This document shows positions 1 to 7,777 of a stretch of DNA of 64,000 nucleotides, piece after piece; within the stretch, counting starts at the first letter, position 1; every line of letters begins with the position of its first letter. The stretch spans positions 10,453 through 74,452 of the forward strand of contig CAXXEO010000006.1 of assembly GCA_963664585.2 (NCBI GenBank), read 5' to 3'. Both the position numbers and the translations under genes were made by a program. The notes beneath the pieces were generated by a model that had not been told where the DNA came from, did not search any database, and saw nothing but the letters and a program-made list of their open reading frames with translations. This DNA comes from G963664585 sp963664585. GTDB taxonomy: Bacteria; Bacillota; Clostridia; Oscillospirales; Ruminococcaceae.

Positions 1-73
1 TCTTCTGGGCAGCGCATTCCATCGTATTTTTATGATGTCTGACCTTAATGCCATTTAACGCTTGCTTAGACAC
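1..73 (-). CDS. RnfC-like electron-transport subunit, N-terminal fragment (runs off the window)
   Basis: Only the first 24 codons are in the window; the rest continues past the left edge. The chosen start is a GTG at 73 with GGAGG eight bases upstream. The visible residues MSKQALNGIKVRHHKNT resemble the opening of clostridial RnfC/RsxC proteins (L-N-G then H-x-K-N-T), the NADH-side Fe-S/flavin subunit of the membrane Rnf ferredoxin:NAD oxidoreductase. The neighbour upstream is a Gx-type membrane protein, which fits a redox or flavin-related cluster. Twenty-four residues are thin evidence, so the family is likely but not certain. Confidence 0.45.
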   Translation of the reverse strand, partial: MSKQALNGIKVRHHKNTMECAAQK

Positions 74-323
74 ATTTGCAGCCTCCAATACTCAAATTTT
101 AGAAGCGGGAGTTGGGCTATACAAAAACAATGCCTAAAACCACCCGCTGTGGTTTAGGCGATCGCCATAATGGGATGTAACCTCGGGAACATCTATTCGA
201 CTCGCTTTTTGCGACGGGCTACCACAGTGGAGAATGCTTTTCTTTACACAAAAGCTGGACATATCTAATCTGTATGTTCTCACCGTCTTCGGAGGAAGAA
301 AACATAAGTTTTGAGAAATAGTA
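74..323 (-). other. Structured leader between the Gx gene and the RnfC-like gene
   Basis: This 250-base gap upstream of the RnfC-like start contains several local inverted repeats on the minus strand. The best is 132-159 (GCCTAAACCAC paired with GTGGTTTTAGGC), followed on the minus strand by a short U-rich stretch, so it could act as a terminator or attenuator. Others are the 10-bp palindrome GGCGATCGCC near 157-166, a GATGT/ACATC stem near 175-194 and an AGCTTTT/AAAAGC stem near 237-258. I do not recognise a known riboswitch class. The arrangement resembles a regulated leader or small RNA, but this is inference. Confidence 0.35.
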
Positions 324-902
324 TCAGCCCTGTTTTAGTAAAATCACCTTGCCTAGCCTTTCGATATACGGCATAAGCACCCGCAGAACAAGTCCTGTCA
401 CCACGCCCATACCGACGCCGGATAAGACCATCACAGGCAGATAATAAAGTGTAAAAAGAGAATGGATGACAAAGCTGGCCATCACAAGCTGTCCTATATT
501 GTGAGCAACCGCCCCCAAGACACTGATCATCAGATAGCTCAACTCTATCCGTTTGGGAAGCATAACCAGGATCATCACAAAAACTGAAAATAATCCACCC
601 GAAAGACTAATCAACGCCGCTACCGGGCCTCGCGTCAGCAGAACAAACATCGCTTTTAAAATCGCCATCGTGAGGGCATAGCGTTTTCCCAGAAGGAAAA
701 GACAGTACATGGTGACGATGTTGGAAAGCCCCATTTTTATCCCGGGAGGAAGTGCGGGCAATACTGGAAGCATAGACTCAATAAAGCTGAACACCATTGC
801 CAATGCGAAAAGCAGCCCCATAAAGGCCACAGTCGACGCGGCGCTGCCTTTTTTCGGTTTACCGTGTGCATTTGACTCGCTTTTACGGACTTCCTCAGCC
901 AC
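324..902 (-). CDS. Gx transporter family / heptaprenyl diphosphate synthase component I-like membrane protein
   Basis: An integral membrane protein of about 192 residues. I chose a GTG start at 902 because GGGGGAG lies a few bases upstream; longer starts lack a good site. A short charged N-terminus is followed by hydrophobic segments, the first near AFMGLLFALAMVFSFIESM, then PGIKMGLSNIVTMYCLFLLG, which is typical of the Gx family (ECF S-component-like small-molecule transporters often annotated as heptaprenyl diphosphate synthase component I). The substrate is not known. It lies just upstream of an RnfC-like gene in the same direction, with a 250-base leader between them. Confidence 0.75.
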   Translation of the reverse strand: MAEEVRKSESNAHGKPKKGSAASTVAFMGLLFALAMVFSFIESMLPVLPALPPGIKMGLSNIVTMYCLFLLGKRYALTMAILKAMFVLLTRGPVAALISLSGGLFSVFVMILVMLPKRIELSYLMISVLGAVAHNIGQLVMASFVIHSLFTLYYLPVMVLSGVGMGVVTGLVLRVLMPYIERLGKVILLKQG

Positions 903-1595
903 GTCTTCTCCCCCGTCCCCCGATATCATCCGACAATATACCCTCGCCAAGATTGAAGGCGCATGAAACAGTCAGGTGTGATGACTGCTCCACGTACTCA
1001 GCTTGGATCATCCGCTTCGGATATGTATGCAGTGTGCGGATAGAAGCATCATAAGCAAGTTTGAATGGGATCATATCCCGTGAACCATATGGACGCTGCC
1101 TGACAAAGTTGCTCCGAAAATGACCGGTGAAGGATCATATTCATCCTCAAAGCCAATATAAACTCGGAGCAAGAATAAAATGTCAGTGACACCGCCGTCA
1201 AAGTATACGTTTTTGCTTTTTCTGAAACAGTTTCATCTGCTCGAAATGGTGTCTAATGCACGACAATACCGCATAATTCCTGATAGTATGCCACACATTC
1301 ATAGAATAATGTACCCCTTTTGCCTTGTTTTGTCAACACCGGTTCTTAGATTAATCGCTGATAATTTTGTAACAATATCCTTTAATATTGGGCAGGTTTT
1401 AATTAGCCGTATACAAGCTAAACGTATAATTCTTCAGAAGTTCAATTCACACACGTTGACGGCAGCAAAAAAAGATTGTTGTTTTTTTGACAGAGTCGCT
1501 CTCTTAACTTGCATAAAAGAAGACGCTTACTAATTGGAGTAATTTTATTATTTTTGCAAAGCTCTCACAGATATTTTTTTACAATCCCGTAACTG
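903..1595. other. Intergenic region without a supportable gene
   Basis: About 690 bases. On the minus strand at roughly 950-1180, two reading frames each give about 45-60 residues of protein-like sequence (for example RQRPYGSRDMIPFKLAYD and VYIGFEDEYDPSP), broken by stops and frame changes. This could be the remains of a gene upstream of the Gx gene, but I do not recognise the family. The plus-strand reading frame 1180-1533 has no ribosome binding site and no recognisable motif. From about 1300 to 1595 the sequence is AT-rich. Confidence 0.4.
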
Positions 1596-1701
1596 TATAG
1601 TTGATTAATTTGAATACAAGCTTGTGATTTCTTCCCCCGCCGAAGGCGGGGGAAGAAAATGACGTTTTATATATAGCCAGTATTTAAGTTAATTTGCTAT
1701 A
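1596..1701 (-). repeat. MITE-like repeat, copy 1
   Basis: A member of the approximately 105-bp family found eight times in the window. It begins TATAGTTGATTAA and ends with TTTGCTATA, an imperfect terminal inverted repeat. In the centre is a 13-bp perfect stem TTCTTCCCCCGCC / GGCGGGGGAAGAA with a 3-base loop. It is oriented opposite to the copy at 6182. It lies in the gap downstream of the efp/CD1247 genes and is not coding. Confidence 0.9.
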
Positions 1702-1742
1702 CTCCACCTTTGGTGTGGGTGACGACGGTAAATATATAACGA

Positions 1743-1779
1743 AAACCCATCGCCGCGCAAAATGCGAAGCGATGGGTTT
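1743..1779 (-). terminator. Rho-independent terminator after the CD1247-like gene
   Basis: An 11-bp stem AAACCCATCGC / GCGATGGGTTT around a loop that itself contains a short CGC/GCG stem. On the minus strand it is followed by TTTTCGTT, 29 bases after the stop codon of the preceding gene. Confidence 0.75.
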
Positions 1780-1807
1780 AATGATTTTCATGGAAAGATG
1801 GCGGATA

Positions 1808-2218
1808 CTAGTCGTTGTCTTCCTCATCAAGATCATTGAGGTCAAACTCCAGAATCTCTCCGCATCCAGGGCAGGGCAGTTTGCCCTCTGCCATCATATC
1901 CTCGTCAAGGGTAATGGTGTCGCCGCAGGTTGGACAGGTGATTTCATAAAACGTTTGATCGTCATCATCGTCATCGTCTTCGCAGCAGCACTCTTCGTCG
2001 CCATAATAATCTTCTTCAAGAGCATCAAGATCTTCATCAATAAGATCAACATGCTCACTGAGCTCGTCAATTCCATCCTCGAGTTCGGTCATCTCAAACG
2101 CCATGTCATCAAGTACATCGATAATGGCGGTGAGAACTTTGCCTTCTTTGGTGGTGTTGTCGATGCTCAGCCCTTCGGCAAGTCCTTTCAGATAGGCTAC
2201 GCGCTCGTTAATTGTCAT
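1808..2218 (-). CDS. CD1247 N-terminal domain-containing protein with C-terminal zinc ribbon
   Basis: A 136-residue acidic protein. Residues 1-70 look mostly helical (MTINERVAYLKGLAEGL then heptad-like leucines), matching the CD1247 N-terminal domain that is common in Clostridia. Residues 77-87 are an unusual Cys/Asp run (CCCEDDDDDDD). The C-terminus has a zinc ribbon with Cys pairs at 95/98 (CPTCG) and 116/119 (CPGCG). The gene starts 36 bases downstream of efp in the same direction, so the two are probably co-transcribed; this pairing with efp is common in the class. The biochemical role is unknown. A terminator follows at 1743-1779. Confidence 0.8.
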   Translation of the reverse strand: MTINERVAYLKGLAEGLSIDNTTKEGKVLTAIIDVLDDMAFEMTELEDGIDELSEHVDLIDEDLDALEEDYYGDEECCCEDDDDDDDQTFYEITCPTCGDTITLDEDMMAEGKLPCPGCGEILEFDLNDLDEEDND

Positions 2219-2254
2219 AATAAACCCTCCTCTATACGTTTTAAACTTATTAAA

Positions 2255-2812
2255 TTATGCTCGCTCAAGGTATTCGCCGGTTCTTGTATCGACCCGGATG
2301 CGGTCGCCCTCATTAATGAACAAAGGAACCCTGATTTCCGCACCAGTTTCCAGTACAGCCGGTTTAGAGACGTTTGTTGCTGTATCACCGCGAAGGCCGG
2401 GATCGGTGTGCGCGACAACCAGCTCCATAAATACTGGTACGTCAACGCCAAATACGACACCCTTGTAGGAGAGAACCTTAACGTCAGTGTTTTCCTTGAC
2501 AAACCTAAAGGTATCACCGAGCTTGTCCGCATTAATTGGCTGATTTTCGTAAGTCGAATTGTCCATAAAGTAATACAGGTCACCATCTTTGTAAAGATAC
2601 TGCATATCCTTTCTCTCAATAAAAGCACTCGGATATTTGTCATTGGGGTTAAAGGTACGCTCTGTTACTGCCCCAGTGATCACATTTCTCATCTTTGTGC
2701 GTACAAAAGCGGCGCCCTTTCCCGGCTTTACATGTTGAAATTCTATGACCTGGAAAACGTTACCGTCAATATCAAATGTGACGCCGTTTCTGAAATCGCC
2801 TGCCATTACCAT
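2255..2812 (-). CDS. efp: Elongation factor P
   Basis: A 185-residue cytosolic translation factor that relieves ribosome stalling at polyproline stretches. The opening MAGDFRNGVTFDIDG, the tip motif VKPGKGAAF and the C-terminal GAEIRVPLFINEGDRIRVDT are characteristic, and the length is normal for the family (three beta-barrel domains). Lys32 in PGKG is the position that is post-translationally modified in many bacteria. The ATG is preceded by GGGAGG eight bases upstream. A near-consensus promoter lies at 2856-2884. Downstream is the CD1247-like gene; upstream is an M24 peptidase, a common Firmicute arrangement. Confidence 0.97.
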   Translation of the reverse strand: MVMAGDFRNGVTFDIDGNVFQVIEFQHVKPGKGAAFVRTKMRNVITGAVTERTFNPNDKYPSAFIERKDMQYLYKDGDLYYFMDNSTYENQPINADKLGDTFRFVKENTDVKVLSYKGVVFGVDVPVFMELVVAHTDPGLRGDTATNVSKPAVLETGAEIRVPLFINEGDRIRVDTRTGEYLERA

Positions 2813-2855
2813 ATATATATCCTCCCAAAGTTTCGGCTTAAAAATCGTATAAATT

Positions 2856-2884
2856 ATTGTAGCGCATAATTGCCATTATTTCAA
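2856..2884 (-). promoter_or_regulatory. SigA-type promoter for efp
   Basis: On the minus strand TTGAAA (2879-2884), a 17-base spacer, then TACAAT (2856-2861), about 44 bases ahead of the efp start. Spacing is ideal and each box has one mismatch or fewer from consensus at the key positions. Confidence 0.7.
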
Positions 2885-3121
2885 GTGCCGCAGAAAAATA
2901 AACCAATTCACACATATATACTTTTCTTTCATAAAGCAAATTTCTCAATAAATGGGACTTTTTTCTATCTGACTGCCTCGTCGTAAACAGGAGAGACAGA
3001 TATAGAAATTTACCCTTTTTAATGCCAAATAAAAGCTAATCGGATTCTCTTATCCCCCTGTGGTGAGGCTAAGAGAAACAAACCTGTTTTCATGGCAAGA
3101 GATTAATCTTATTTCATGCCG
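2885..3121. other. Intergenic region with an imperfect palindrome
   Basis: No gene is visible between the efp promoter and the stop of the M24 peptidase. At about 2960-3010 there is an imperfect inverted repeat, TTTTCTATCTGACTGCC against GAGACAGATATAGAAA. The same TCTATCTG-NCTGCC arm recurs at 13096 and 43856, so this is probably a member of a small dispersed palindrome family. Confidence 0.5.
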
Positions 3122-4192
3122 CTACAAAATGATTAGTTCCTTTGGGCTCCTTGCCAAATTAACAAAACCACCGCCGGTGATAGTTACCACATCCTCAATG
3201 CGGCAGCCGAAGCGCCCCTCAAGATAAATGCCGGGCTCAACGCTCATCAGCATGCCAGGCGCACAGCTTAAGGGGTCCACTGTATTGAAGCGCGGTTCCT
3301 CATGAATCTCGATGCCGAGTGAATGGCCGAGACCATGTCCGAAGCAACCTTGAAAGCCGGCCGCGTTGATCAGGTCTCTTGCGGCGGCGTCCACTGTTCT
3401 GCACGGTACACCGGGAGCAATGACAGCAAAAGCGGCATTCTGGGCTTTAAGTACAGTGTCATACACAAAACGCTGCTCGTCTCTTACCTGGCCGACTGCG
3501 ACTGTTCTGGTCATGTCCGAACAATATCCCTCCACGACAGCGCCAAAGTCCATCGTAACAAAATCTCCGCTTTGTACTTTTTTGTCGCTTGGCACCGCGT
3601 GGGGCATTGAGCTGTTGACGCCGGAAGCAACGATCGTTTCAAAGGAATTCCCTGATGCGCCCCCGAGATAGTTTGTACGGGAAATCTCGCTGGAGATTTC
3701 TTTCTCGGTGACACCCTCTTTGATAAAATCAAGCATATGAGTAAAAGTTCTGTCCGCTATGTCCTGTGCGGCCTGCATGAGTTTTAACTCTTCGGGACTT
3801 TTATAGCGTCGCATTTCAATAATCATATCATTAATGCGGTTGTCAAACGAAAGGATATCTTTTCCCAGCATTCCGCTCATCGCGATGTAATCTGCGATGG
3901 TCATGAATCCGCTTTCCACACCTATTTTTTTAATTTGATGCTTTTTGACAAGAACACAAAGCTGTTCACCCAGCTTTTCCTGCAAAATAACCTCGGCATT
4001 CTTAATTGTGCGTTTTGCCAACTCGATATAACGAAAATCAATGATGAAATATGCTTTCTCTTTCGTGATCAGAAGTGTTCCCGCACTGGATTTAAGCCCG
4101 GTAAAATACAGCCTGTTCACGCTTGAGGTAATGATGACTGCATCCAGATCCTCTGGCATTTTGATTGTGAGGTTTCTGATTTTATCTGCCAT
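3122..4192 (-). CDS. M24 family Xaa-Pro aminopeptidase
   Basis: A 356-residue cytosolic metallopeptidase predicted to remove an N-terminal residue preceding proline. Residues 1-125 form the creatinase-like N-terminal domain and 130-356 the pita-bread catalytic domain. Dinuclear metal ligands are visible: Asp215 and Asp226 (TMDFGAVVEGYCSDMTRT), His290 (GHGLGH), Glu319 (SVEPGIY) and Glu333 (RIEDVV). The start ATG has GGAGG seven bases upstream. Position next to efp is the common Firmicute order (yqhT-efp in Bacillus). The precise substrate cannot be read from sequence. Confidence 0.92.
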   Translation of the reverse strand: MADKIRNLTIKMPEDLDAVIITSSVNRLYFTGLKSSAGTLLITKEKAYFIIDFRYIELAKRTIKNAEVILQEKLGEQLCVLVKKHQIKKIGVESGFMTIADYIAMSGMLGKDILSFDNRINDMIIEMRRYKSPEELKLMQAAQDIADRTFTHMLDFIKEGVTEKEISSEISRTNYLGGASGNSFETIVASGVNSSMPHAVPSDKKVQSGDFVTMDFGAVVEGYCSDMTRTVAVGQVRDEQRFVYDTVLKAQNAAFAVIAPGVPCRTVDAAARDLINAAGFQGCFGHGLGHSLGIEIHEEPRFNTVDPLSCAPGMLMSVEPGIYLEGRFGCRIEDVVTITGGGFVNLARSPKELIIL

Positions 4193-4359
4193 GACAATTC
4201 CTCCCTATATAAACCCATTTCTGTTATCGTGATTATATCTTATTTCTTCCAGACCAGTGATGGAGAAGAAAGCAGATGACGCCCTTTGATCAGATAATAG
4301 TACAATTTCTCACCTGTGAAGAGAAATAGAGAATCTATTTAATAGTGCCTAAATGTCCT

Positions 4360-4394
4360 TGTATATTCCCCCGCCTTCGGTGGGGGAATATACA
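4360..4394. repeat. C-rich-core palindrome abutting MITE copy 2
   Basis: A 16-bp stem TGTATATTCCCCCGCC / GGTGGGGGAATATACA with a TTC loop. The CCCCCGCC core is the same as in the MITE central hairpin, but the outer arms are different and complementary to each other. It fuses directly with the next repeat. No T-run follows on either strand. Confidence 0.75.
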
Positions 4395-4491
4395 GTTGAT
4401 TAACTTGAAAACAAGCTTGTGATTTCTTCCCCTGCCGAAGGCGGGGAAGAAAATGGCGTTTTATATATAGCCAGTTTATTAATTGGCTATA
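4389..4491 (-). repeat. MITE-like repeat, copy 2
   Basis: Same family as 1596-1701. The left end (AGTTGATTAACTTGAAAACAAG) is merged with the preceding palindrome, so the first bases differ; the right end is AATTGGCTATA. The central stem has a paired change, CTTCCCCTGCC against GGCGGGGAAG. Confidence 0.88.
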
Positions 4492-4517
4492 CAAGTTTAA
4501 GCTGTTGCATTGTATTA
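4490..4517. repeat. Partial copy of the TACAAGTTTAAG repeat
   Basis: TACAAGTTTAAGCTGTTGCA followed by TTGTA matches the 3' third of the longer repeats at 15058-15131 and 44976-45049. It forms a TACAA/TTGTA stem and overlaps the stop codon of the endonuclease-IV-like gene. Confidence 0.6.
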
Positions 4518-5381
4518 GCCTGAAATTTTTGTTAAAAGCTCCTCATAAATTGCCTTCATCGAAATGGCATCCTCCGCCTGCGTGCCAGCAGATTCGCAAA
4601 TAAAGATGGGGTGGCAGCCTTTTCTGACAGTCAACTCTGCCACCGGTTCAAAATCCGGGCCAAACACGGTATCGTCAAAAGTGAGGTGTCGCTTTTCTCC
4701 TCCCGGAACCGTATATTCAATCTTGGAGAAGTGACTGTGAAAGCTGCGCATTCTGTCAGTCCCCAGCTTATCTTCCATGTGGTCAAAGATATGTCGATAG
4801 TCCTCAAAGGTTTTAAGTCCTCCAAAGCTGCGGGTATTGAGATGCCCGAAGTCAATACATGGGATTATTCTCTCATCCATCCGGCAAAGCTCAACCACCT
4901 CTTCCAACGTACCAAGCTGGTTAGGGCGGCCCATGGTCTCAAGACAGATACGCACATGTCCCAGGCCCGCATCGTCAAGGGCACTCCAAGCGAGACCCAG
5001 TGTATCTCTCGCAAGCTCGACAGCTGCACCTCTCGTCATTTTGGAGGCACCACCAGGATGAATTACAATCCTGTTTCCGCCCATTGCTGTAACGGCTCTG
5101 GCCGATTGAAGAATATATTCCAAACTGGCAAGCCGCTTCTCCTTCACCGTCCCTGACAGGGATATGTAATAGGGCGCATGCAACGAGATCTCAATTTCAT
5201 GTTTTGCGGCTTCTTCGGCCAGCCTGCCGGCAGTTTTTTCGGAAACGCGAACTCCCATCCCGCACTGGTATTCAAAGGCGGTAAGCCCTCTTTGCTGAAG
5301 ATAGGCGGGAGCCTCTTCCGTATTTTTACAGCCCATTTCATAAAAGCTGTTGGAATTTCCCGCCGGACCAAATTTTATCAT
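4515..5381 (-). CDS. Endonuclease IV-like TIM-barrel protein
   Basis: A 288-residue protein of the AP endonuclease 2 / xylose-isomerase-like barrel superfamily. Endonuclease IV metal-site motifs are visible in order: SLHAPYY, IVIHPGG, CLETMG, CIDFGHLNTR, FHSHFS and ICES. The usual Asp-Arg-His triad near the third zinc is read here as EKRH, with Lys in place of Asp, so catalytic competence as an AP endonuclease is uncertain. The start overlaps the stop of the YqeG gene by four bases (ATGA), indicating translational coupling. It could be a DNA-repair nuclease or a divergent barrel hydrolase/isomerase. Confidence 0.78.
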   Translation of the reverse strand: MIKFGPAGNSNSFYEMGCKNTEEAPAYLQQRGLTAFEYQCGMGVRVSEKTAGRLAEEAAKHEIEISLHAPYYISLSGTVKEKRLASLEYILQSARAVTAMGGNRIVIHPGGASKMTRGAAVELARDTLGLAWSALDDAGLGHVRICLETMGRPNQLGTLEEVVELCRMDERIIPCIDFGHLNTRSFGGLKTFEDYRHIFDHMEDKLGTDRMRSFHSHFSKIEYTVPGGEKRHLTFDDTVFGPDFEPVAELTVRKGCHPIFICESAGTQAEDAISMKAIYEELLTKISG

Positions 5382-5881
5382 CGACTCAAATCCCCTTTTT
5401 GAAAGTGCTTTAGAATATGCTTTTCCATTTTGCGTTTAAAGCGAAAAAATAGTCCGTCTTCAAATTGCAACGGTTCAACCAATATGGTCATGGCTCCGTA
5501 TAGCTTTCCCCCGATGACATCGGTAAAAATCTGATCACCGATCACTACCGTATGGGCAGGGTCAGAGCCAGTCAGCTTTTCGCAGCGGACAAAACCTTTT
5601 GTAAACGGCTTTCCTCCTGCCGCCAGATAAGAGATCCCCAGCTTTTCGGCAAAGGGCTTCACTCTGTCATCAGAATTGTTAGATAGGATAACCGCGTTTA
5701 TTCCTGCCTCTTCTAGCCTTTTCAGCCAATTTAGAGCGCTTTCAACAGGAATGGGATTGCCATGGGTACTCAGTGTGTTATCCAGATCCAGTACAGCCGC
5801 CTTAATTCCCTTTATGACAAGAGCGTCCACGGGGATTTCCTCAATTCGCTTATAAAGGTAATCGGGTTGCAAAATTCCCAT
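5378..5881 (-). CDS. yqeG: YqeG family HAD IIIA-type phosphatase
   Basis: A 167-residue HAD-superfamily phosphatase. Motif I is DLDNT (AAVLDLDNTLSTHG), motif II is ILSNN, and motif III/IV lie in KPFTKGF and VVIGDQIFTDVIGG. Length is standard for the YqeG family. I chose the second ATG (5881) because GGAGG precedes it by six bases; the upstream ATG would place the binding site inside the coding region. Translationally coupled to the endonuclease-IV-like gene. The family is conserved in Firmicutes; its substrate is not settled to my knowledge. Confidence 0.88.
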   Translation of the reverse strand: MGILQPDYLYKRIEEIPVDALVIKGIKAAVLDLDNTLSTHGNPIPVESALNWLKRLEEAGINAVILSNNSDDRVKPFAEKLGISYLAAGGKPFTKGFVRCEKLTGSDPAHTVVIGDQIFTDVIGGKLYGAMTILVEPLQFEDGLFFRFKRKMEKHILKHFQKGDLSR

Positions 5882-6181
5882 GTCTGCCTCCGTCAAATAA
5901 AGTATATGAATTTTTTAGTATCCCATATAATTGTCTTTTTATTTTCAACTTGCGATGGAAACAGACAGATGGATCAATACTGCTTTCATACGGCTATTAT
6001 AACCTGACACCGTCGTTTTTACAAATGAAAAAGGATACAAATGTCCGCTTATGAAATTTCACATGGTAAAAGAGAATTATATAATATTTATAAAAAGCTA
6101 TACAAGATATTGGATAAATATGGTCATTTCCAGACCTAACATTTTGTCATGAGTGATAAACATGTGTATGGAATGCAATTC
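5882..6181. other. Intergenic region, no gene seen
   Basis: About 300 AT-rich bases upstream of yqeG, ending at a MITE. The reading frame at 5762-6007 on the plus strand is mostly antisense to yqeG and has no binding site. Confidence 0.5.
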
Positions 6182-6280
6182 TATAGCCAATTAACTTAAA
6201 AACTGGCTATATATAAAACGTCATTTTCTTCCCCCGCCGAAGGCGGGGGAAGAAATCACAAGCTTGTTTTCAAGTTAATC

Positions 6281-7333
6281 GCTACATTGTAAAATGAAAT
6301 GCGACAGAAAAAAGATAGCCCAAGGCAGCCAAAACGTGTAGAATAGAGTTTGCAACAACAACATTCACACAAGGAGGCAGCCATGAGCCACCACCATTTT
6401 ACAACATTCGAACGAGGAAAGATAGAGGAACTCCGTCAAATCGGATATACGACCCGGAAAATCGCATCACGTCTGGGATGTCACCACAGCAGTATCGCTA
6501 GAGAATTGAAACGTTTTTACGGTGCCCGAGCGTATAACGCAGAAGAAGCACAACTGGATTACCAGAAGAAACGGCACAACAGCAAACCTCAAGGGAAATG
6601 GAACGAGGAGTTGTGCGCAGTTGTGGCAGAAAAGCTGAAAGAGACCTGGTCGCCAGAGCAAATATCACATACCGTTACTTCAAGCCAACTGAGCTTTAAA
6701 ACCATATACAACTGGCTTTATGCCGGACGACTGAACGGACTTACCGCAGATGTGCTGCGCCGTAATGGAAAAAAGAGAAGCTGTGAAAATCTTGCGCATT
6801 ATGCTCGTGGTACTTCTATCCACAAGAGACCCAAAGAGGTATATACCAGAGAAACATTTGGGCATTGGGAACTTGATACGGTGGTTTTCTCTAGGGGTTC
6901 CAGCGGTTGCTTGGCCACCTTTGTGGAACGAAAAACAAGGTTCTATACAGCCGTTCCCATTCCTGATCGAACGGCAGCTTCCATGGAAGCTGCAATCAAG
7001 CACCTGCACACTTTATTGCCACAAGGCACATTCAAAACAGCAACAACAGATCGTGGCGGTGAATTTGCCTGTTATGATGTAATCCAGAAAGATCTAGGCT
7101 TAACTCTTTATTTCGCTGATCCATATTGTCCGCATCAGAGAGGAAGCAATGAGTACGGTAACGGTTTGCTCAGAGAGTTCTTTCCGAAAGGTACTGTTCT
7201 GTCCACTGTTTCTCATCAAAACCTATCTTCTTCTCTTCTGCTTATAAACAACAGACCCCGAAAATGTCTTAATTGGAATACACCTTCCCAGCTCTTTCTA
7301 CTCGAACTGTCGCATTTGGCTTGACAATGTAGC
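6281..7333 (+). mobile_element. IS30-family insertion sequence, copy A (1053 bp)
   Basis: Outer ends are perfect inverted repeats, GCTACATTGT at 6281 and ACAATGTAGC ending at 7333; slightly further in, ATGCGACAG and CTGTCGCAT pair as well. A 4-bp direct repeat AATC flanks the element (6277-6280 and 7334-7337). It carries one complete transposase gene. Copy B at 46755-47807 has the same length and ends, in the opposite orientation. Confidence 0.95.
6383..7324 (+). CDS. IS30 family transposase (copy A)
   Basis: A 313-residue DDE transposase. I start it at the ATG at 6383, which has AAGGAGG five bases upstream. The N-terminus has the IS30 helix-turn-helix (FERGKIEELRQIGYTTRKIA then SRLGCHHSSIARELKR). 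The integrase core shows the catalytic residues in HWELDTVV (Asp), TTDRGGEF (Asp) and GSNEYGNGLLREFFPKG (Glu). It ends nine bases before the right end of the element. The protein is intact and differs from copy B by about half a dozen substitutions (for example CAVVAEK versus CAAVAEK and DVIQKDL versus DVIQIDL), so the two copies diverged recently. Confidence 0.96.
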   Translation: MSHHHFTTFERGKIEELRQIGYTTRKIASRLGCHHSSIARELKRFYGARAYNAEEAQLDYQKKRHNSKPQGKWNEELCAVVAEKLKETWSPEQISHTVTSSQLSFKTIYNWLYAGRLNGLTADVLRRNGKKRSCENLAHYARGTSIHKRPKEVYTRETFGHWELDTVVFSRGSSGCLATFVERKTRFYTAVPIPDRTAASMEAAIKHLHTLLPQGTFKTATTDRGGEFACYDVIQKDLGLTLYFADPYCPHQRGSNEYGNGLLREFFPKGTVLSTVSHQNLSSSLLLINNRPRKCLNWNTPSQLFLLELSHLA

Positions 7334-7470
7334 AATCAACTATAAAAAAAATAATTTCGAAGAAGACATGAGGATTATTAGTTTTAGTTTGATCAATGAA
7401 TATTATCTCGAATTCCCCCCGCCAAAGGAGGGAGGAAAAAAATATTTAAATGATTTTTTTGGCAAATGAA

Positions 7471-7492
7471 AAAGCGGACAAACGTCCGCTTT
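7471..7492 (-). terminator. Terminator of rpsU
   Basis: Perfect 9-bp stem AAAGCGGAC / GTCCGCTTT with a 4-base loop, followed on the minus strand by TTCATTTG after a run of Ts, starting about 10 bases past the rpsU stop. Confidence 0.8.
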
Positions 7493-7501
7493 AACAGATA
7501 G

Positions 7502-7675
7502 TTATTTAAATTTTCTTTTCCGAGCAGCTTCGGATTTCTTCTTACGCTTCACCGAAGGCTTCTCGTAGTGCTCTCTCTTGCGGACCTCGGCGAGGACGCC
7601 AGATTTCGCACACGCACGTTTGAACTTTCTTAAAGCGCCTTCCAGGTCGTTATCCTTAACACGCACTTCTGACAT
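7502..7675 (-). CDS. rpsU: 30S ribosomal protein S21
   Basis: A 57-residue basic ribosomal protein, MSEVRVKDNDLEGALRKFKR at the start and a Lys/Arg-rich end KKKSEAARKRKFK. This is the normal length and composition for bS21, a small-subunit protein near the anti-Shine-Dalgarno region of the 16S rRNA. A GGGAGGG site precedes the ATG. It has its own consensus promoter (7737-7765) and terminator (7471-7492), so it is a single-gene transcription unit downstream of leuS. Confidence 0.96.
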   Translation of the reverse strand: MSEVRVKDNDLEGALRKFKRACAKSGVLAEVRKREHYEKPSVKRKKKSEAARKRKFK

Positions 7676-7736
7676 TTACTGATTCCCTCCCCACGCCCGA
7701 CGGCCGGAGTTTTTATCCACAAAGGATAATATACCT

Positions 7737-7765
7737 ATTATATATTACACAAAACTCGATGTCAA
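7737..7765 (-). promoter_or_regulatory. Perfect SigA promoter for rpsU
   Basis: On the minus strand TTGACA (7760-7765), 17-base spacer, TATAAT (7737-7742): an exact match to consensus. It lies between the leuS stop and the rpsU start, with an untranslated leader of roughly 55 bases. Confidence 0.9.
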
Positions 7766-7777
7766 GGGTACTGGCAA

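Larger units (their letters stand above)
6182..7344 (+). repeat. MITE-like repeat, copy 3, interrupted by IS30
   Basis: The repeat starts TATAGCCAATTAACTT at 6182, passes through the central hairpin (6228-6256) and reaches CAAGTTAATC at 6280, where the insertion sequence begins. After the element it resumes at 7334 with AATCAACTATA. Removing the IS and one AATC restores the uninterrupted sequence seen at 48782-48886. Confidence 0.93.

Noticed and set aside
1180..1533. A 117-codon plus-strand reading frame
   Set aside because: No binding site, low complexity and no family resemblance.
1694..2869. A 391-codon plus-strand reading frame across the efp region
   Set aside because: It is antisense to efp and the CD1247-like gene, both of which have clear families and binding sites.
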